From assembly GCF_000400485.1 (NCBI RefSeq), contig NZ_ASHR01000010.1, forward strand, positions 1 to 64,000: 64,000 bases of DNA. The letters are read 5' to 3'. The translations under genes and the position numbers were made by a program. The notes under the pieces were generated by a model. That model did no database searches. It saw only the letters and a program-made list of their open reading frames with translations, and was not told the DNA's origin. Within the stretch, counting starts at the first letter, position 1. Each line of letters starts with the position of its first letter. This DNA is from Agrococcus pavilionensis RW1 (GTDB lineage: Bacteria > Actinomycetota > Actinomycetes > Actinomycetales > Microbacteriaceae). Below, in pieces: positions 8,584-17,025 of this stretch.

Positions 8584-10169
8584 GGCGTCTCCTTCGTTCG
8601 GTTCTGTGCGGTGGCGGACGACTCGAGGTCGCGCTCGCCGTCGACCTGCACGGTGTCAAGCATGGTGGTTCTCGAGAGCCGTCGCTTGTTGAGGCGTCGG
8701 ATGAGGCCCGGCAGCAGCAGCACGAGCGCGAGCGTGATGTAGACGATCACCGAGAACGGCGAGCTCACGAGCGTGAGCGGGTCGCCCGCGGAGATGTCGA
8801 GTGCCCGGCGCAGCTGCAGCTCGGCCAGCGGGCCGAGGATGGCGCCGACGACGACGGGCGCGATCGGGAACCCGAACCGGCGCAGCAGGTAGCCGACGAC
8901 GCCGAACGCGATGAGCAGCAGCACGTCGAACGACGCCCCGTTGACCGCGTATGCGCCGAGCAGCGCGAACGTCGCGATGCCCGCGAAGAGATAGGGCTTC
9001 GGGATCTTCAGGAGCTTCACCCACACCCCGACGAACGGCAGGTTGAGGATGAGCAGCATCAGGTTGCCGATCAGGAGGCTCGCGATGAGGCCCCACACGA
9101 GGTCGGCCTCGTTCGCGAGCAGGGCGGGACCAGGCTGCAGCCCGTACTGCTGGAACGCGACGAGGATGATCGCCGCGGTCGCCGAGGTCGGGATGCCGAG
9201 CGTCAGCAACGGCACCATCGTGCCTGCGGCGTTCGCGTTGTTCGCCGCCTCGGGTCCGGCGACGCCCTCGATAGCGCCCTTGCCGAACTCCTGCTTGCGC
9301 GCACCCTTCGCGAGCTTCTTCTCGAGCGAGTACGACAGGAAGGTCGGGATCTCGCTGCCGCCGGCGGGGATGACGCCGAGCGGGAAGCCGATCGCGGTGC
9401 CTCGCAGCCAGGGCTTCCACGAGCGGCGGAAGTCGGCGCCGGTCATCCACTTCTGGCCCTTGATGGATGCGACGGCGTACTTGCTCGAGGTCTGGTGCGC
9501 GACGACGTAGAGCACCTCGCCGATCGCGAAGAGCGCGACGATGAGCACGACGGTATCGATGCCGTCGAGCAGGCGCGGCATGCCGAACGTCAAGCGGTCC
9601 TGGCCCGACTGGAAGTCGATGCCGACGAGCCCGATCGTGAGCCCGAGCGCGAGGGAGATGAGCCCCCGGAGCGGTGAGCCGCCCACGAGCGCGCCGACGG
9701 TCAGGAATGCGACGACCATGAGCGCGAAGTAGTCAGCCGCGCCGAGCTGCACCGCGACGTCGACGATCGCGGGCGCGAACATCGCCACGAGCACCGTCGC
9801 GATCGTGCCGGCGATGAACGAGCCGATCGCGGCCGTCGCGAGCGCTGCGGCGCCGCGACCCACGCGCGCCATCGCGTTGCCGTCGATCGCGGCGACGATG
9901 GAGCCCGATTCGCCCGGCGTCTTGAGCAGGATCGAGGTGGTCGAGCCGCCGTACATCGCGCCGTAGTAGATGCCGGCGAAGAGGATGAACGCGCTCGCGA
10001 CCGGCATCCCGTAGGTCATCGGGAGCAGCAGCGCGATCGTGAGCGCCGGACCGATGCCCGGCAGCACGCCGATCATCGTGCCGACGAAGGCGCCGAGCAG
10101 GGCGAACAGCAGGTTCTGGAGCGTGAACGCGACCGAGAACCCGTGGAGGAGTCCCTCGAGGCCTTCCAT
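8580..10169 (-). CDS. tctA: Tripartite tricarboxylate transporter, large membrane subunit TctA
   Basis: 529 residues and about 11-12 membrane segments, the size expected for the TctA channel subunit. The conserved Gly/Pro-rich motifs are present: [17 protein letters not shown] near residue 35, [15 protein letters not shown] near 75, and a second half with [10 protein letters not shown] and [10 protein letters not shown]. With TctB and the periplasmic-type binding protein TctC it imports citrate-like carboxylates driven by an ion gradient. The ATG shares one base with the tctB stop (TGATG), and the stop overlaps prpD (ATGA). The N-terminal extension of the open frame to 10403 is the shadow of tctB. 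Confidence 0.93.
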   Translation of the reverse strand: MEGLEGLLHGFSVAFTLQNLLFALLGAFVGTMIGVLPGIGPALTIALLLPMTYGMPVASAFILFAGIYYGAMYGGSTTSILLKTPGESGSIVAAIDGNAMARVGRGAAALATAAIGSFIAGTIATVLVAMFAPAIVDVAVQLGAADYFALMVVAFLTVGALVGGSPLRGLISLALGLTIGLVGIDFQSGQDRLTFGMPRLLDGIDTVVLIVALFAIGEVLYVVAHQTSSKYAVASIKGQKWMTGADFRRSWKPWLRGTAIGFPLGVIPAGGSEIPTFLSYSLEKKLAKGARKQEFGKGAIEGVAGPEAANNANAAGTMVPLLTLGIPTSATAAIILVAFQQYGLQPGPALLANEADLVWGLIASLLIGNLMLLILNLPFVGVWVKLLKIPKPYLFAGIATFALLGAYAVNGASFDVLLLIAFGVVGYLLRRFGFPIAPVVVGAILGPLAELQLRRALDISAGDPLTLVSSPFSVIVYITLALVLLLPGLIRRLNKRRLSRTTMLDTVQVDGERDLESSATAQNRTKETP

Positions 10170-10723
10170 CACAGGATCCCGGTCAGGACGCCCGCGGGCA
10201 GCTGGATGCGCAACGCGAGCGTGAAGAGGTAGAAGATGCCGAGCGAGAGCACGACGGCGATGGCGCTCGTGACGAGCCACCGACGGGCACCCGTCGCGAC
10301 CGCGACGGCGAAGAACGTGAGCGCTGCGGCGATCGGGTAGCCGAGCACGTCGACGGTGAGTGCGAAGCCCACCATCGCGCCGGCGGAGAGGGCGAGCTGC
10401 CACCAGTGCAGCGTGGCGACGTCGAGGTCGCCTTCGGCGGCGTCGGGGTGGCCGAGCCGCCCGCGCAGGACCTGCACGAGGAGCACCGCGCCGAGCGCGG
10501 CCGTCACGGTGCCGACGATGATCGGGAACTGCCCTGCACCCAGGCCGGAGGCCGAGCGCGAGACGGGCTGACCCATCCCGTCGATGATCGTGATCGCGCC
10601 GATCGCGATGACCGCCGCCGCGAGCAGCAGCTCGGGCCAGCGGCGGGGGCTTCGAACAGGGCTCGCCCCGGAGGCGGTCGCGGATGCGACCGGCTCCGAG
10701 GCGAGCGGGGTGTCGGTGGTCAC
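10169..10723 (-). CDS. tctB: Tripartite tricarboxylate transporter, small membrane subunit TctB
   Basis: 184 residues from GTG 10723, which overlaps the tctC stop as GTGA. A polar Ala/Ser/Pro-rich stretch of about 35 residues precedes four hydrophobic helices. These begin with [15 protein letters not shown] followed by [12 protein letters not shown], the typical TctB opening. The last helix pair ends [20 protein letters not shown], close to the family end motif. It forms the membrane complex with TctA. TctB proteins diverge strongly, so the assignment relies on topology, length and position between tctA and tctC. Confidence 0.88.
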   Translation of the reverse strand: MTTDTPLASEPVASATASGASPVRSPRRWPELLLAAAVIAIGAITIIDGMGQPVSRSASGLGAGQFPIIVGTVTAALGAVLLVQVLRGRLGHPDAAEGDLDVATLHWWQLALSAGAMVGFALTVDVLGYPIAAALTFFAVAVATGARRWLVTSAIAVVLSLGIFYLFTLALRIQLPAGVLTGIL

Positions 10724-11745
10724 TGGACGACGAGGCCGAGCTGCGAGAGCACGCCCTCGACGCGCGTGTTCTCGGTCGTGAGCCACTCGCCGAACTCGTC
10801 GCCCGCCATGAACAGGTCTGCCCAGTCGTTCGTCTCGAGCAGCTCCGCCCACTCGTCGGAGGCAGCGACCTCGGTGATGACGTCGACGTACTGCTGGCGC
10901 AGCTCGTCGTCGAGGTCGCCCGGCGCCATGACGGAGCGCCAGTTGGCGAACTCGAGGTCGGCGTGGCCGATGTCGGTCACGGTCGGGATGTCGAGGCCCT
11001 CGATGGGCTCGGCCGTCGAGAGCAGCAGGCCGCGCAGCTCGCCGGCCTCGATCTGCTGGCGGAACTCGCCGATGCCCGAGATGCCGGCGCTCACCTGGTT
11101 GCCGAGCAGGGCCGTCGTCGCCTCACCGCCGCCCGAATAGGGCACGTAGTTGAGGTCGCTCGGCGAGATGTCGTACTGCTCGGCGAGCAGGCCGAGGAAC
11201 ACGTGGTCGGCACTGCCAGCGGAGCCGCCGGCGATCGGCACGCCTGCCGGGTTCTCGGCGATCGCGGCGAGCAGGTCGTCGACCGACTCGAACTCGGAGT
11301 CAGCCGGCACGACGATGACCTCTGCCTCGCCGATGAGGCGCGCGATCGGCGTGACGTCGTCGAGGCTGACGCCGGTGTCGTTGGTGAGCACGCCGCTCAT
11401 CATCGCGAGACCCGAGGCCATCAGCACGCCGTCGCGGCCGGGGTTGCCGGCGATCTGTGCGAGGGCGACCGTGCCGGATGCGCCGGGCACGTTGGTCACA
11501 GTGACGGAGTCGGCGAGCTCGGTCGCCTCAAGGGCGCCGCCGAGCGCGCGAGCAGTCTGATCCCAGCCGGAGCCGGGGTTGGCCGGAGCGATGATCTCGA
11601 TCCGTCCAAGGCTCTCCGCCGCGACGGGACCCTCGGAGCCGGCCGGATCCTGGCTCGCGCTCGGCTGCTGCGTCGCGGTGGTGCAGCCGGTCAGCACGAG
11701 CGCCGCGGCGCCCACGACTGCGGCGAGCTTCCAGTGCTTGTTCAC
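10720..11745 (-). CDS. tctC: Tricarboxylate-binding lipoprotein TctC
   Basis: 341 residues. Two GTG codons, at 11751 and 11745, could start it. AAGGAG abuts the first and stands five bases from the second, so 11745 is chosen. The signal peptide ends in a lipobox (LVLTGC, Cys21), so the mature protein is membrane-anchored outside the cell. The Bug/TctC family features follow: [20 protein letters not shown], then [18 protein letters not shown]. The family binds citrate, tricarballylate and other carboxylates and delivers them to TctAB. It is the first gene of the leftward operon, next to the divergent GntR regulator. Confidence 0.92.
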   Translation of the reverse strand: MNKHWKLAAVVGAAALVLTGCTTATQQPSASQDPAGSEGPVAAESLGRIEIIAPANPGSGWDQTARALGGALEATELADSVTVTNVPGASGTVALAQIAGNPGRDGVLMASGLAMMSGVLTNDTGVSLDDVTPIARLIGEAEVIVVPADSEFESVDDLLAAIAENPAGVPIAGGSAGSADHVFLGLLAEQYDISPSDLNYVPYSGGGEATTALLGNQVSAGISGIGEFRQQIEAGELRGLLLSTAEPIEGLDIPTVTDIGHADLEFANWRSVMAPGDLDDELRQQYVDVITEVAASDEWAELLETNDWADLFMAGDEFGEWLTTENTRVEGVLSQLGLVVQ

Positions 11746-11805
11746 GTTCACTCCTTTGTGGCGTTGGCGGGCCGAGCTCTCGCGGCCTCCTGGCGACACT
11801 CGCAC

Positions 11806-11819
11806 ATCTGCATGCAGAT
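11806..11819. promoter_or_regulatory. Perfect palindrome between tctC and the GntR gene
   Basis: ATCTGCATGCAGAT is a perfect 14-base dyad, and flanking bases extend the symmetry imperfectly (CGCAC on one side, ACGCA on the other). It lies 61 bases from the tctC start and 36 bases from the ATG of the divergent GntR gene. It is the likely binding site through which that regulator controls both directions, with the imported acid or a pathway intermediate as inducer. Inference from symmetry and position. Confidence 0.65.
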
Positions 11820-11854
11820 ACGCAAGTAACCGCATCCGTGCCACACTGAGCGCC

Positions 11855-12517
11855 ATGGACGATCGAGGGCGCCGTCGCGACCACAGCGCGTCCACGTACG
11901 AGCAGCTGCGCTCGCTCATCGTCGAACGCCGGCTCGCGCCAGGCATGCCCCTCTCGGCGCCTGAGCTGGCCGAGCAGCTTGGCGTCTCGCGCACGCCGGT
12001 GCGCGAGGCGATGGCTACGCTCGTCCTCGAGGGACTCGCCGTGCGGACGGGCTCCAACCGCACGATCGTCGCGCCCGTGTCGGTGGAGGAGCTCGGGCAC
12101 GTGCTCGACACCCGCGCACGGCTCGAGGGACTCATCGCCTCCGACGCCGCCCGGCGCGTGACCGATGCCGACGTCGAGATCCTCGAGCGGCAGATCATGC
12201 TCATGGACCGCTTGCGCGATGACTACACGCAAGTGGTGCGCTTCGGCGCCGAGTTCCACGACGAGCTGCAGCGCATCAGCGGCAACGTGCTCGCCGAGAA
12301 CCTGCTGCGCATCGTGCGCGGGCACGTGGATCGCTACCGCTCGCTCACCTCGGCTCGACCGGGTCGCGCATCCGACGCCACCGACGAGCACAAGGCCGTG
12401 TTCGAAGCGGTCGTCTCCCGCGACCCCGAGCGGGCCGAGGCGGTCATGCGCGCACACATCGACTCAGCGAAGTCGGTCGCGATCTCGCTCATGCTCGAGC
12501 GCGACGCCGCCGAGTGA
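11855..12517 (+). CDS. GntR/FCD-family regulator of the tct-prp operon
   Basis: 220 residues. The N-terminal winged helix is typical GntR: TYEQLRSLIVERRLAPG, then LAEQLGVSRTPVREAMATL. Residues 80-215 form an FCD (FadR C-terminal) ligand domain, with DTRARLEGLIASDAA, FGAEFHDEL and DEHKAVFEAV supplying the Asp/His positions that bind a metal and carboxylate effector in this subfamily. Divergent placement against tctC and the palindrome between them make it the probable operon repressor. A CACACT hexamer lies seven bases before the ATG, so the mRNA may be leaderless. Confidence 0.88.
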   Translation: MDDRGRRRDHSASTYEQLRSLIVERRLAPGMPLSAPELAEQLGVSRTPVREAMATLVLEGLAVRTGSNRTIVAPVSVEELGHVLDTRARLEGLIASDAARRVTDADVEILERQIMLMDRLRDDYTQVVRFGAEFHDELQRISGNVLAENLLRIVRGHVDRYRSLTSARPGRASDATDEHKAVFEAVVSRDPERAEAVMRAHIDSAKSVAISLMLERDAAE

Positions 12518-12665
12518 GCCGAGCGCATCCGCTGCGGTGCGCTTGAGCCGCGACTGCGCGAATCGACGCCGGATCGTGATCGCCACGATGCCCGCTCGAG
12601 AGCACACTGGATGCCACCGCGTCACGGCCGAGCGGCAGCCGGTGCGCATGCCGAAGGAGCGCATG

Positions 12666-13370
12666 ATGCCTCGGACGACCCTCCCCGGCGGCCGCCTGCG
12701 CGACAGCGCGGCGCTCGCGCTCGCCGCGCTCGCGCTCGCCGCGTGCAGCGGCGCGTCGCCCGGCGACTCCGCGCCGCCGTCCCCCTCTGCGTCACCGAGC
12801 GCATCCGCCACCCCGACGCCGACCGAGACCACCGCGCCGCCGACGCCTAGCGCGAGCCCTCGCCCGAGCGTCACGCCGAGCGCCGACCCCGAGCCCGCGC
12901 CCGCGGCTGCGTACTGCGGCGACGAGTTCATCCTCGACCGCCCGCACCTCGTGTGGTGGGAGGGCACCGAGGCCGAGCAGCTCGCGGCCGGCGACGCGCA
13001 GCCGGTCTTCGAGCCGCCGGCGGTGCTCGAGGGCCTCGACGTCATCTGCGTCTCGACCTTCTCGAACCCGCTCGACGACCCGGCTGGCGGCGTCGTGCGC
13101 ATCGCGGAGGCGCTCGTCGAGCGCGAGGACGCGGCCTTCGATCGGCTCGAGGCGTGGGCCGCGGCCAACGGCTACGCCGCCGTCTCGGAGGGCCCCGGCT
13201 ACCTGCAGTACGCGCCGCCCGCCGACGCCGACGGCTCGCAGCGGAGCCTCTTCTGGGCGCCGCTCGACAGCACGCAGCCCTCGCTCGGCAACGCCGACAC
13301 GATCATGCGCTACACCGACGCCGACGCCGACGACATCTACGTGACCCACGCCGTGACGATGCCCGACTGA
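12666..13370 (+). CDS. Secreted lipoprotein of unknown function
   Basis: 234 residues. Start at ATG 12666, six bases after AAGGAG; ATG 12663 is an alternative. A signal peptide ends in a lipobox (LALAAC, Cys27). A Ser/Pro/Thr-rich linker of about 45 residues then leads to a globular domain beginning near AAYCGDEFILDRPHLVWWEG. No family is recognised for this domain. Two cysteines (in YCGDE and VICVS) may form a disulfide. The preceding 148 bp after the GntR gene show nothing notable, and the helicase gene converges from the right. Confidence 0.75.
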   Translation: MPRTTLPGGRLRDSAALALAALALAACSGASPGDSAPPSPSASPSASATPTPTETTAPPTPSASPRPSVTPSADPEPAPAAAYCGDEFILDRPHLVWWEGTEAEQLAAGDAQPVFEPPAVLEGLDVICVSTFSNPLDDPAGGVVRIAEALVEREDAAFDRLEAWAAANGYAAVSEGPGYLQYAPPADADGSQRSLFWAPLDSTQPSLGNADTIMRYTDADADDIYVTHAVTMPD

Positions 13371-13516
13371 CGTGGGGCGGATGCGTCCGGGCGGCTCATG
13401 CGCGCCGTTGCGCGATCGTTACGGACGGCTCCCCCGCCGAGCGCCCGCCTCCCGCAGACTCGGAGGACCACTAGGTGCCACGCCGCACGATCGTGCCGCA
13501 GGGCTGACCGCCGCCG

Positions 13517-15322
13517 TCAGCGCCGGTCGACGAGCCGCCGCAAGTAGTGGATGCGGTCGCGCAGCTGCTGCATCGAGGCCTGCGCCACGGGCGGCCCGCC
13601 GCACACCCGCCGGGCCTCGGCATGCACGAGCGCGTGGGCCTCGCCGCGCCGCTTCGCGACGATCGCGACGAGCGAGTTGAGCAGCTGCCGCTCCTCGCGC
13701 ATGTTGCGGTAGAGCGGCTCGGGCGCCTCCTGCGCCGGCGGCCGATCGCGGATGCGCGCCGCCTGCCGCGCGTGCCGGCGCTTCAGCAGGTCGGAGATCT
13801 CCTCCGCGTCGAGGATGCCCGGGATGCCGATGAAGTCCATCTCCTCCTCGGTCGCCGGCTCGACGAGCTGCCCGAACTCCGCGTCGCCGAAGAGCACGCG
13901 GTCGAAGGTCGCGCTCGACTCGAGCGGCTCCCATGTGAAGGGCGCGGGCTCCCGGTCGTCCTTGTCGCCCTTCTCGGCCGCGGCCATGAGGTCGTCCTCG
14001 AGCAGCTGGTCGTCGGGCTGCTCGCGGTCGAGCGCGTGGTCGCGCTGCCGCTCGAGCTCGGCCGCGAGCGTCAGCAGCGGCGGCACCGACGGCAGGAACA
14101 CGGTCGCGACCTCGCCGCGGTGGCGCGAGCGCACGAAGCGGCCGATCACCTGCGCGAAGAACAGCGGCGTCGCCGAGCTCGTCGCGTAGACGCCCACCGC
14201 GAGCCGCGGCACGTCGACGCCCTCCGAGACCATCCGCACCGCGACCATCCACCGCTGCGTGCCCTTCGAGAACGCCTCGATGCGCTCCGAGCCGCCCGGG
14301 TCGTCCGAGAGCACGACGGTCGGCTCCTCGCCCGAGATGCCGCGCAGCAGCTGCGCGTACTGCCTCGCCTGGGCCTGGTCGGTCGCGATCACGAGACCGC
14401 CCGCATCCGGCACCGCCTGGCGCACGTGCGTGAGCCGCACATCCGCCGAGCGCAGCACCTGCTGGATCCACTCGCCGCCCGGGTCGAGGGCCGTGCGCCA
14501 CGCGCCATTCGTGATGTCCTTCGTGTCGCCGTGGCCGAGCGTCGCCTTCATCTCGTCGCCCATCGACGTGCGCCACTGCATCGTGCCGGCGTAGGCCATG
14601 AAGAGCACGGGCCGGACGACGCCGTCGCGCAGCGCGTGCTCGTAGCCGTAGGCGTAGTCGGTCTGGCTGAGCCGCACGCCGCGCTCGTCGCGCACGTACT
14701 CGACGAACGGGATGGGCGAGGTGTCGCTGCGGAACGGGGTGCCCGTGAGCGAGAGGCGGCGGGTCGCCGGGCCGAACGCCTCGAGCACGGCGTCGCCCCA
14801 GCTGAGCGCATCGCCCGCGTGGTGCACCTCGTCGAGGATGATGAGGCTCGGCGCCGAGGTGGTGATGCGCTCGTGCACGGATGCGCGGGCCGCGACCTGC
14901 GCGTACGTCACGACGACCCCGTGGTACTGCCGCGGGTAGTCGCCGTCGGCGTTCGCGAAGTCGGGGTCGAGGCGGATGCCGGCCTTGTGCGCGGCGTCGG
15001 CCCACTGCTGCTTGAGGTGCTCGGTCGGGGCGACGACCGTGATGCGGCGCACCGTGCCGCGCCGCAGCAGCTCGGAGGCGAGGCGGAGCGCGAAGGTCGT
15101 CTTGCCGGCACCGGGCGTCGCAGCCGCGAGGAAGTCGCGCGGCTCGGTCTCGAAGTACTGGGTGAGCGCCTCCTGCTGCCACGCGCGGAGCGGCTGGGCG
15201 GTGCCCCACGGGGCGCGATCGGGGTAGAGCGGCGGCAGGTTGTCGGCCGCCCACGAGCCGAAGTGGCCGCCGTCTGCGGGGCCCTCGGGGCGCGCGATCG
15301 GCTGGCTGGTCACTCGCTCCAT
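13517..15322 (-). CDS. Superfamily 2 DEAD/DEAH-box helicase
   Basis: 601 residues. The first RecA domain has the Walker A TPGAGKTT at about residues 69-76, motif Ia VVAPTEHLKQQW, the Walker B DEVH at 164-167 and SLTGTPFRSD near 190. The second domain contains MVSEGVDVPRLAVGVYAT and QVIGRFVRSRHRGE (motifs V and VI). This pattern is that of stand-alone actinobacterial SF2 helicases related to the XPB/UvrB-like restriction-helicase group, rather than RNA DEAD proteins. The C-terminal 170 residues are charged and end in a helical region. It is isolated on this strand; whether it serves repair or another function is unknown. Confidence 0.85.
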   Translation of the reverse strand: MERVTSQPIARPEGPADGGHFGSWAADNLPPLYPDRAPWGTAQPLRAWQQEALTQYFETEPRDFLAAATPGAGKTTFALRLASELLRRGTVRRITVVAPTEHLKQQWADAAHKAGIRLDPDFANADGDYPRQYHGVVVTYAQVAARASVHERITTSAPSLIILDEVHHAGDALSWGDAVLEAFGPATRRLSLTGTPFRSDTSPIPFVEYVRDERGVRLSQTDYAYGYEHALRDGVVRPVLFMAYAGTMQWRTSMGDEMKATLGHGDTKDITNGAWRTALDPGGEWIQQVLRSADVRLTHVRQAVPDAGGLVIATDQAQARQYAQLLRGISGEEPTVVLSDDPGGSERIEAFSKGTQRWMVAVRMVSEGVDVPRLAVGVYATSSATPLFFAQVIGRFVRSRHRGEVATVFLPSVPPLLTLAAELERQRDHALDREQPDDQLLEDDLMAAAEKGDKDDREPAPFTWEPLESSATFDRVLFGDAEFGQLVEPATEEEMDFIGIPGILDAEEISDLLKRRHARQAARIRDRPPAQEAPEPLYRNMREERQLLNSLVAIVAKRRGEAHALVHAEARRVCGGPPVAQASMQQLRDRIHYLRRLVDRR

Positions 15323-15411
15323 CGTAGGCGCGACCGCCGACGCGGGCGCGGTCGCGCGTGTCGCGCGCGGCTCCTGGGAAGCGGCCCCGTGCCATCTCAG
15401 GCGAGCCTGCC

Positions 15412-15417
15412 TAGGCT
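15412..15417 (+). promoter_or_regulatory. -10 element, probable leaderless start
   Basis: TAGGCT fits the actinobacterial TANNNT -10 pattern and lies six bases before the ATG at 15424. Transcription would then begin at or next to the start codon. No ribosome-binding site is present and no convincing -35 element was found. Confidence 0.5.
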
Positions 15418-15423
15418 GGCCGC

Positions 15424-16314
15424 ATGCACTACCTGCTCGGCCTGGCTGCCCTCCTGATCGGCGTCGTGATCGCGACCCGCCGCACGCGGCCCACGTGGTT
15501 CGTCGTGCTCACCGCCGTGCTCATCGGCGTCGGCGCGCTGCTCGCCGTGCTGAGCTACGCGCGCGTCACCGACTCGCTCGGCCTCGTCGCCAACAACGTG
15601 CTCGGTTGGACGTACGTCGGGCTCTCGATCATCACGATGCTGTCGGCGGTGTTCGTGCTCGAGCGGCGCGGCGAGTTCGGCGAGGAGCTGCCGCCGCTCA
15701 TCGGCGACAACCCGCTCGACGGCGACACCGACGACAGCGACGACCTGCCGCCCGGGCAGCCGCACCCCGACTTCGCCGACGCCGCTGCCGAGCGCGCGCG
15801 CGACCAGGCGGGAGCTCGCAGCCGCGCCGAGGCGCGCGGCTCCGCGGGCCTCTCGGCCGGGCTCGCGGGCGGCGCGGGCGCGGCGGCGGCGACGGCCGCG
15901 GCGTTCGGCGACGGCGTCGTGCCGACCGCCGACGAGCTCGGCTCCGACCCGGCCGCGAACCGCGGCGGCACGCTCGCGAGCGACGCGGTCGCGGGCGACT
16001 CGAGCGGTGCCGGCGCGGCGCAGCCCGAGGCCGGCACGCGCGGCGGCACCATGCCCGAGGCGCACCCCGGCGAGACCGAGACGCCGCGCGGCTACTCCCC
16101 CGCTCCCGAGGAGGGCCACCGGGGCCGCGACGAGGACGCCGACGCCGAGGGCGCCGGCTACCGCCCCGGCCCGAGCGAGGGCGCGCAGGACGGCACGGCG
16201 GTCATCGGCGCCGACCCCGACATCCACACGCCCGCCGACGAGACCGACGTCGAGGCCGCGCCCGAGGGCCGCGCCGACGACGGCGACCGGACGGATGCGC
16301 CCGGCCGGGATTGA
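15424..16314 (+). CDS. Membrane protein with long acidic disordered tail
   Basis: 296 residues. Three hydrophobic helices occupy about residues 1-18, 24-46 and 58-80. The remaining 210 residues are rich in Ala, Gly, Asp, Glu and Pro, are probably unstructured and carry a net negative charge. No domain is recognised beyond the three-helix membrane part. The gene lies alone, with a leaderless-type promoter before it and a strong palindromic terminator after it. The function is unknown. Confidence 0.7.
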   Translation: MHYLLGLAALLIGVVIATRRTRPTWFVVLTAVLIGVGALLAVLSYARVTDSLGLVANNVLGWTYVGLSIITMLSAVFVLERRGEFGEELPPLIGDNPLDGDTDDSDDLPPGQPHPDFADAAAERARDQAGARSRAEARGSAGLSAGLAGGAGAAAATAAAFGDGVVPTADELGSDPAANRGGTLASDAVAGDSSGAGAAQPEAGTRGGTMPEAHPGETETPRGYSPAPEEGHRGRDEDADAEGAGYRPGPSEGAQDGTAVIGADPDIHTPADETDVEAAPEGRADDGDRTDAPGRD

Positions 16315-16341
16315 CGCATCCGCTCGTCTTCTGCAGACAGC

Positions 16342-16373
16342 ACGACGCCCGCCGGTCGACCGGCGGGCGTCGT
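16342..16373. terminator. 32-bp perfect palindrome, bidirectional terminator
   Basis: The sequence is perfectly self-complementary over 32 bases (ACGACGCCCGCCGGTC and its complement, centred on GTCGAC). It lies between the ends of two convergent genes, 28 bases after one stop and 15 bases from the other. There is no T-run, as is common for high-GC actinobacterial terminators. Confidence 0.8.
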
Positions 16374-16387
16374 CGCGTCGAGGGAGG

Positions 16388-16867
16388 CTAGGCCGTCTCC
16401 TCGCCCTTCTCGTCGACCTCCTCGACCCACGACGGCGGCTCGTCGCGACCGGCCTCCTCGTCCTCCTCGGCCTGCTCGGCCGTCTCCTGCACGATGCCCT
16501 GCGCGTGGTGCGTGGGCGCGTAGATCGCGTAGAGCCGCAGCGGCTCGTCGCCGGTGTTCTCGACGTCGTGCCACGTGCCCTCCGGCACCTGGATGCTCCA
16601 GCCGTCGCTGACCTCGGTCTCGGTCAGGTCGTCCTTCGTCGGGCCCATCTTGGCGACGCCCTTGCCCTGGTCGATGCGCAGGAACTGGTCGGTGCCCTTG
16701 TGCACCTCGAGCCCGATCGAGTCGCCCGGCTCGATCGACATGAGCGTGACCTGGAGGTGCTTGCCCGTCCAGGCGACGTGGCGGTACGCCCCGTTCTCGA
16801 CCGTGGCGGTCTCGATGTCGAAGACGTTCGGCTTGGGTCCGTTGTCCTTGATGTCCATGCTCCGCAT
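16388..16867 (-). CDS. Cupin-domain protein
   Basis: 159 residues, starting at ATG 16867 with GGAGG upstream; ATG 16858 is an alternative. The single cupin barrel shows SIEPGDSIGLEVHKGTDQFL (motif 1 with its His and Glu) and VPEGTWHDVENTGDEPLRLY (motif 2), and matches small sugar/mannose-6-phosphate-isomerase-like cupins. A very acidic tail of about 35 residues follows the barrel. A metal is expected to be bound by the conserved His/Glu positions. The substrate is unknown and no neighbour suggests one. Confidence 0.82.
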   Translation of the reverse strand: MRSMDIKDNGPKPNVFDIETATVENGAYRHVAWTGKHLQVTLMSIEPGDSIGLEVHKGTDQFLRIDQGKGVAKMGPTKDDLTETEVSDGWSIQVPEGTWHDVENTGDEPLRLYAIYAPTHHAQGIVQETAEQAEEDEEAGRDEPPSWVEEVDEKGEETA

Positions 16868-16969
16868 CCTGCCTCCGGAGGCTGAGAAGAGCCAGGAGAG
16901 ACCGGGTGGCGTCGCACCGCGCGCCGCCCCGCCGCGTCGCGCTTCGATACCGGGACCCTGATTCGGCAG

Positions 16970-16993
16970 CGGGACCCGAGAACTCGGGTCCCG
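16970..16993. repeat. Palindromic unit left of the AbiEi/Vsr-like gene
   Basis: CGGGACCCGAG-AA-CTCGGGTCCCG, with perfect 11-base arms, is preceded by TTCGGCAG. A partner at 18088-18111, in inverted orientation, lies on the other side of the gene at 17026-17985. This copy could terminate that gene's transcript. The shared outer CGGCAG sequence points to a common repeat family. The rest of 16868-17025 shows nothing else. Confidence 0.65.
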
Positions 16994-17025
16994 TCGCCGA
17001 ACTCGGGTCCGCGACGCATCCCCGC

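Noticed and set aside
13547-15457. Plus-strand 636-codon frame opposite the SF2 helicase gene
   Set aside because: Arg/Leu/Val-rich antisense shadow without domain features. The helicase motifs are intact on the minus strand.
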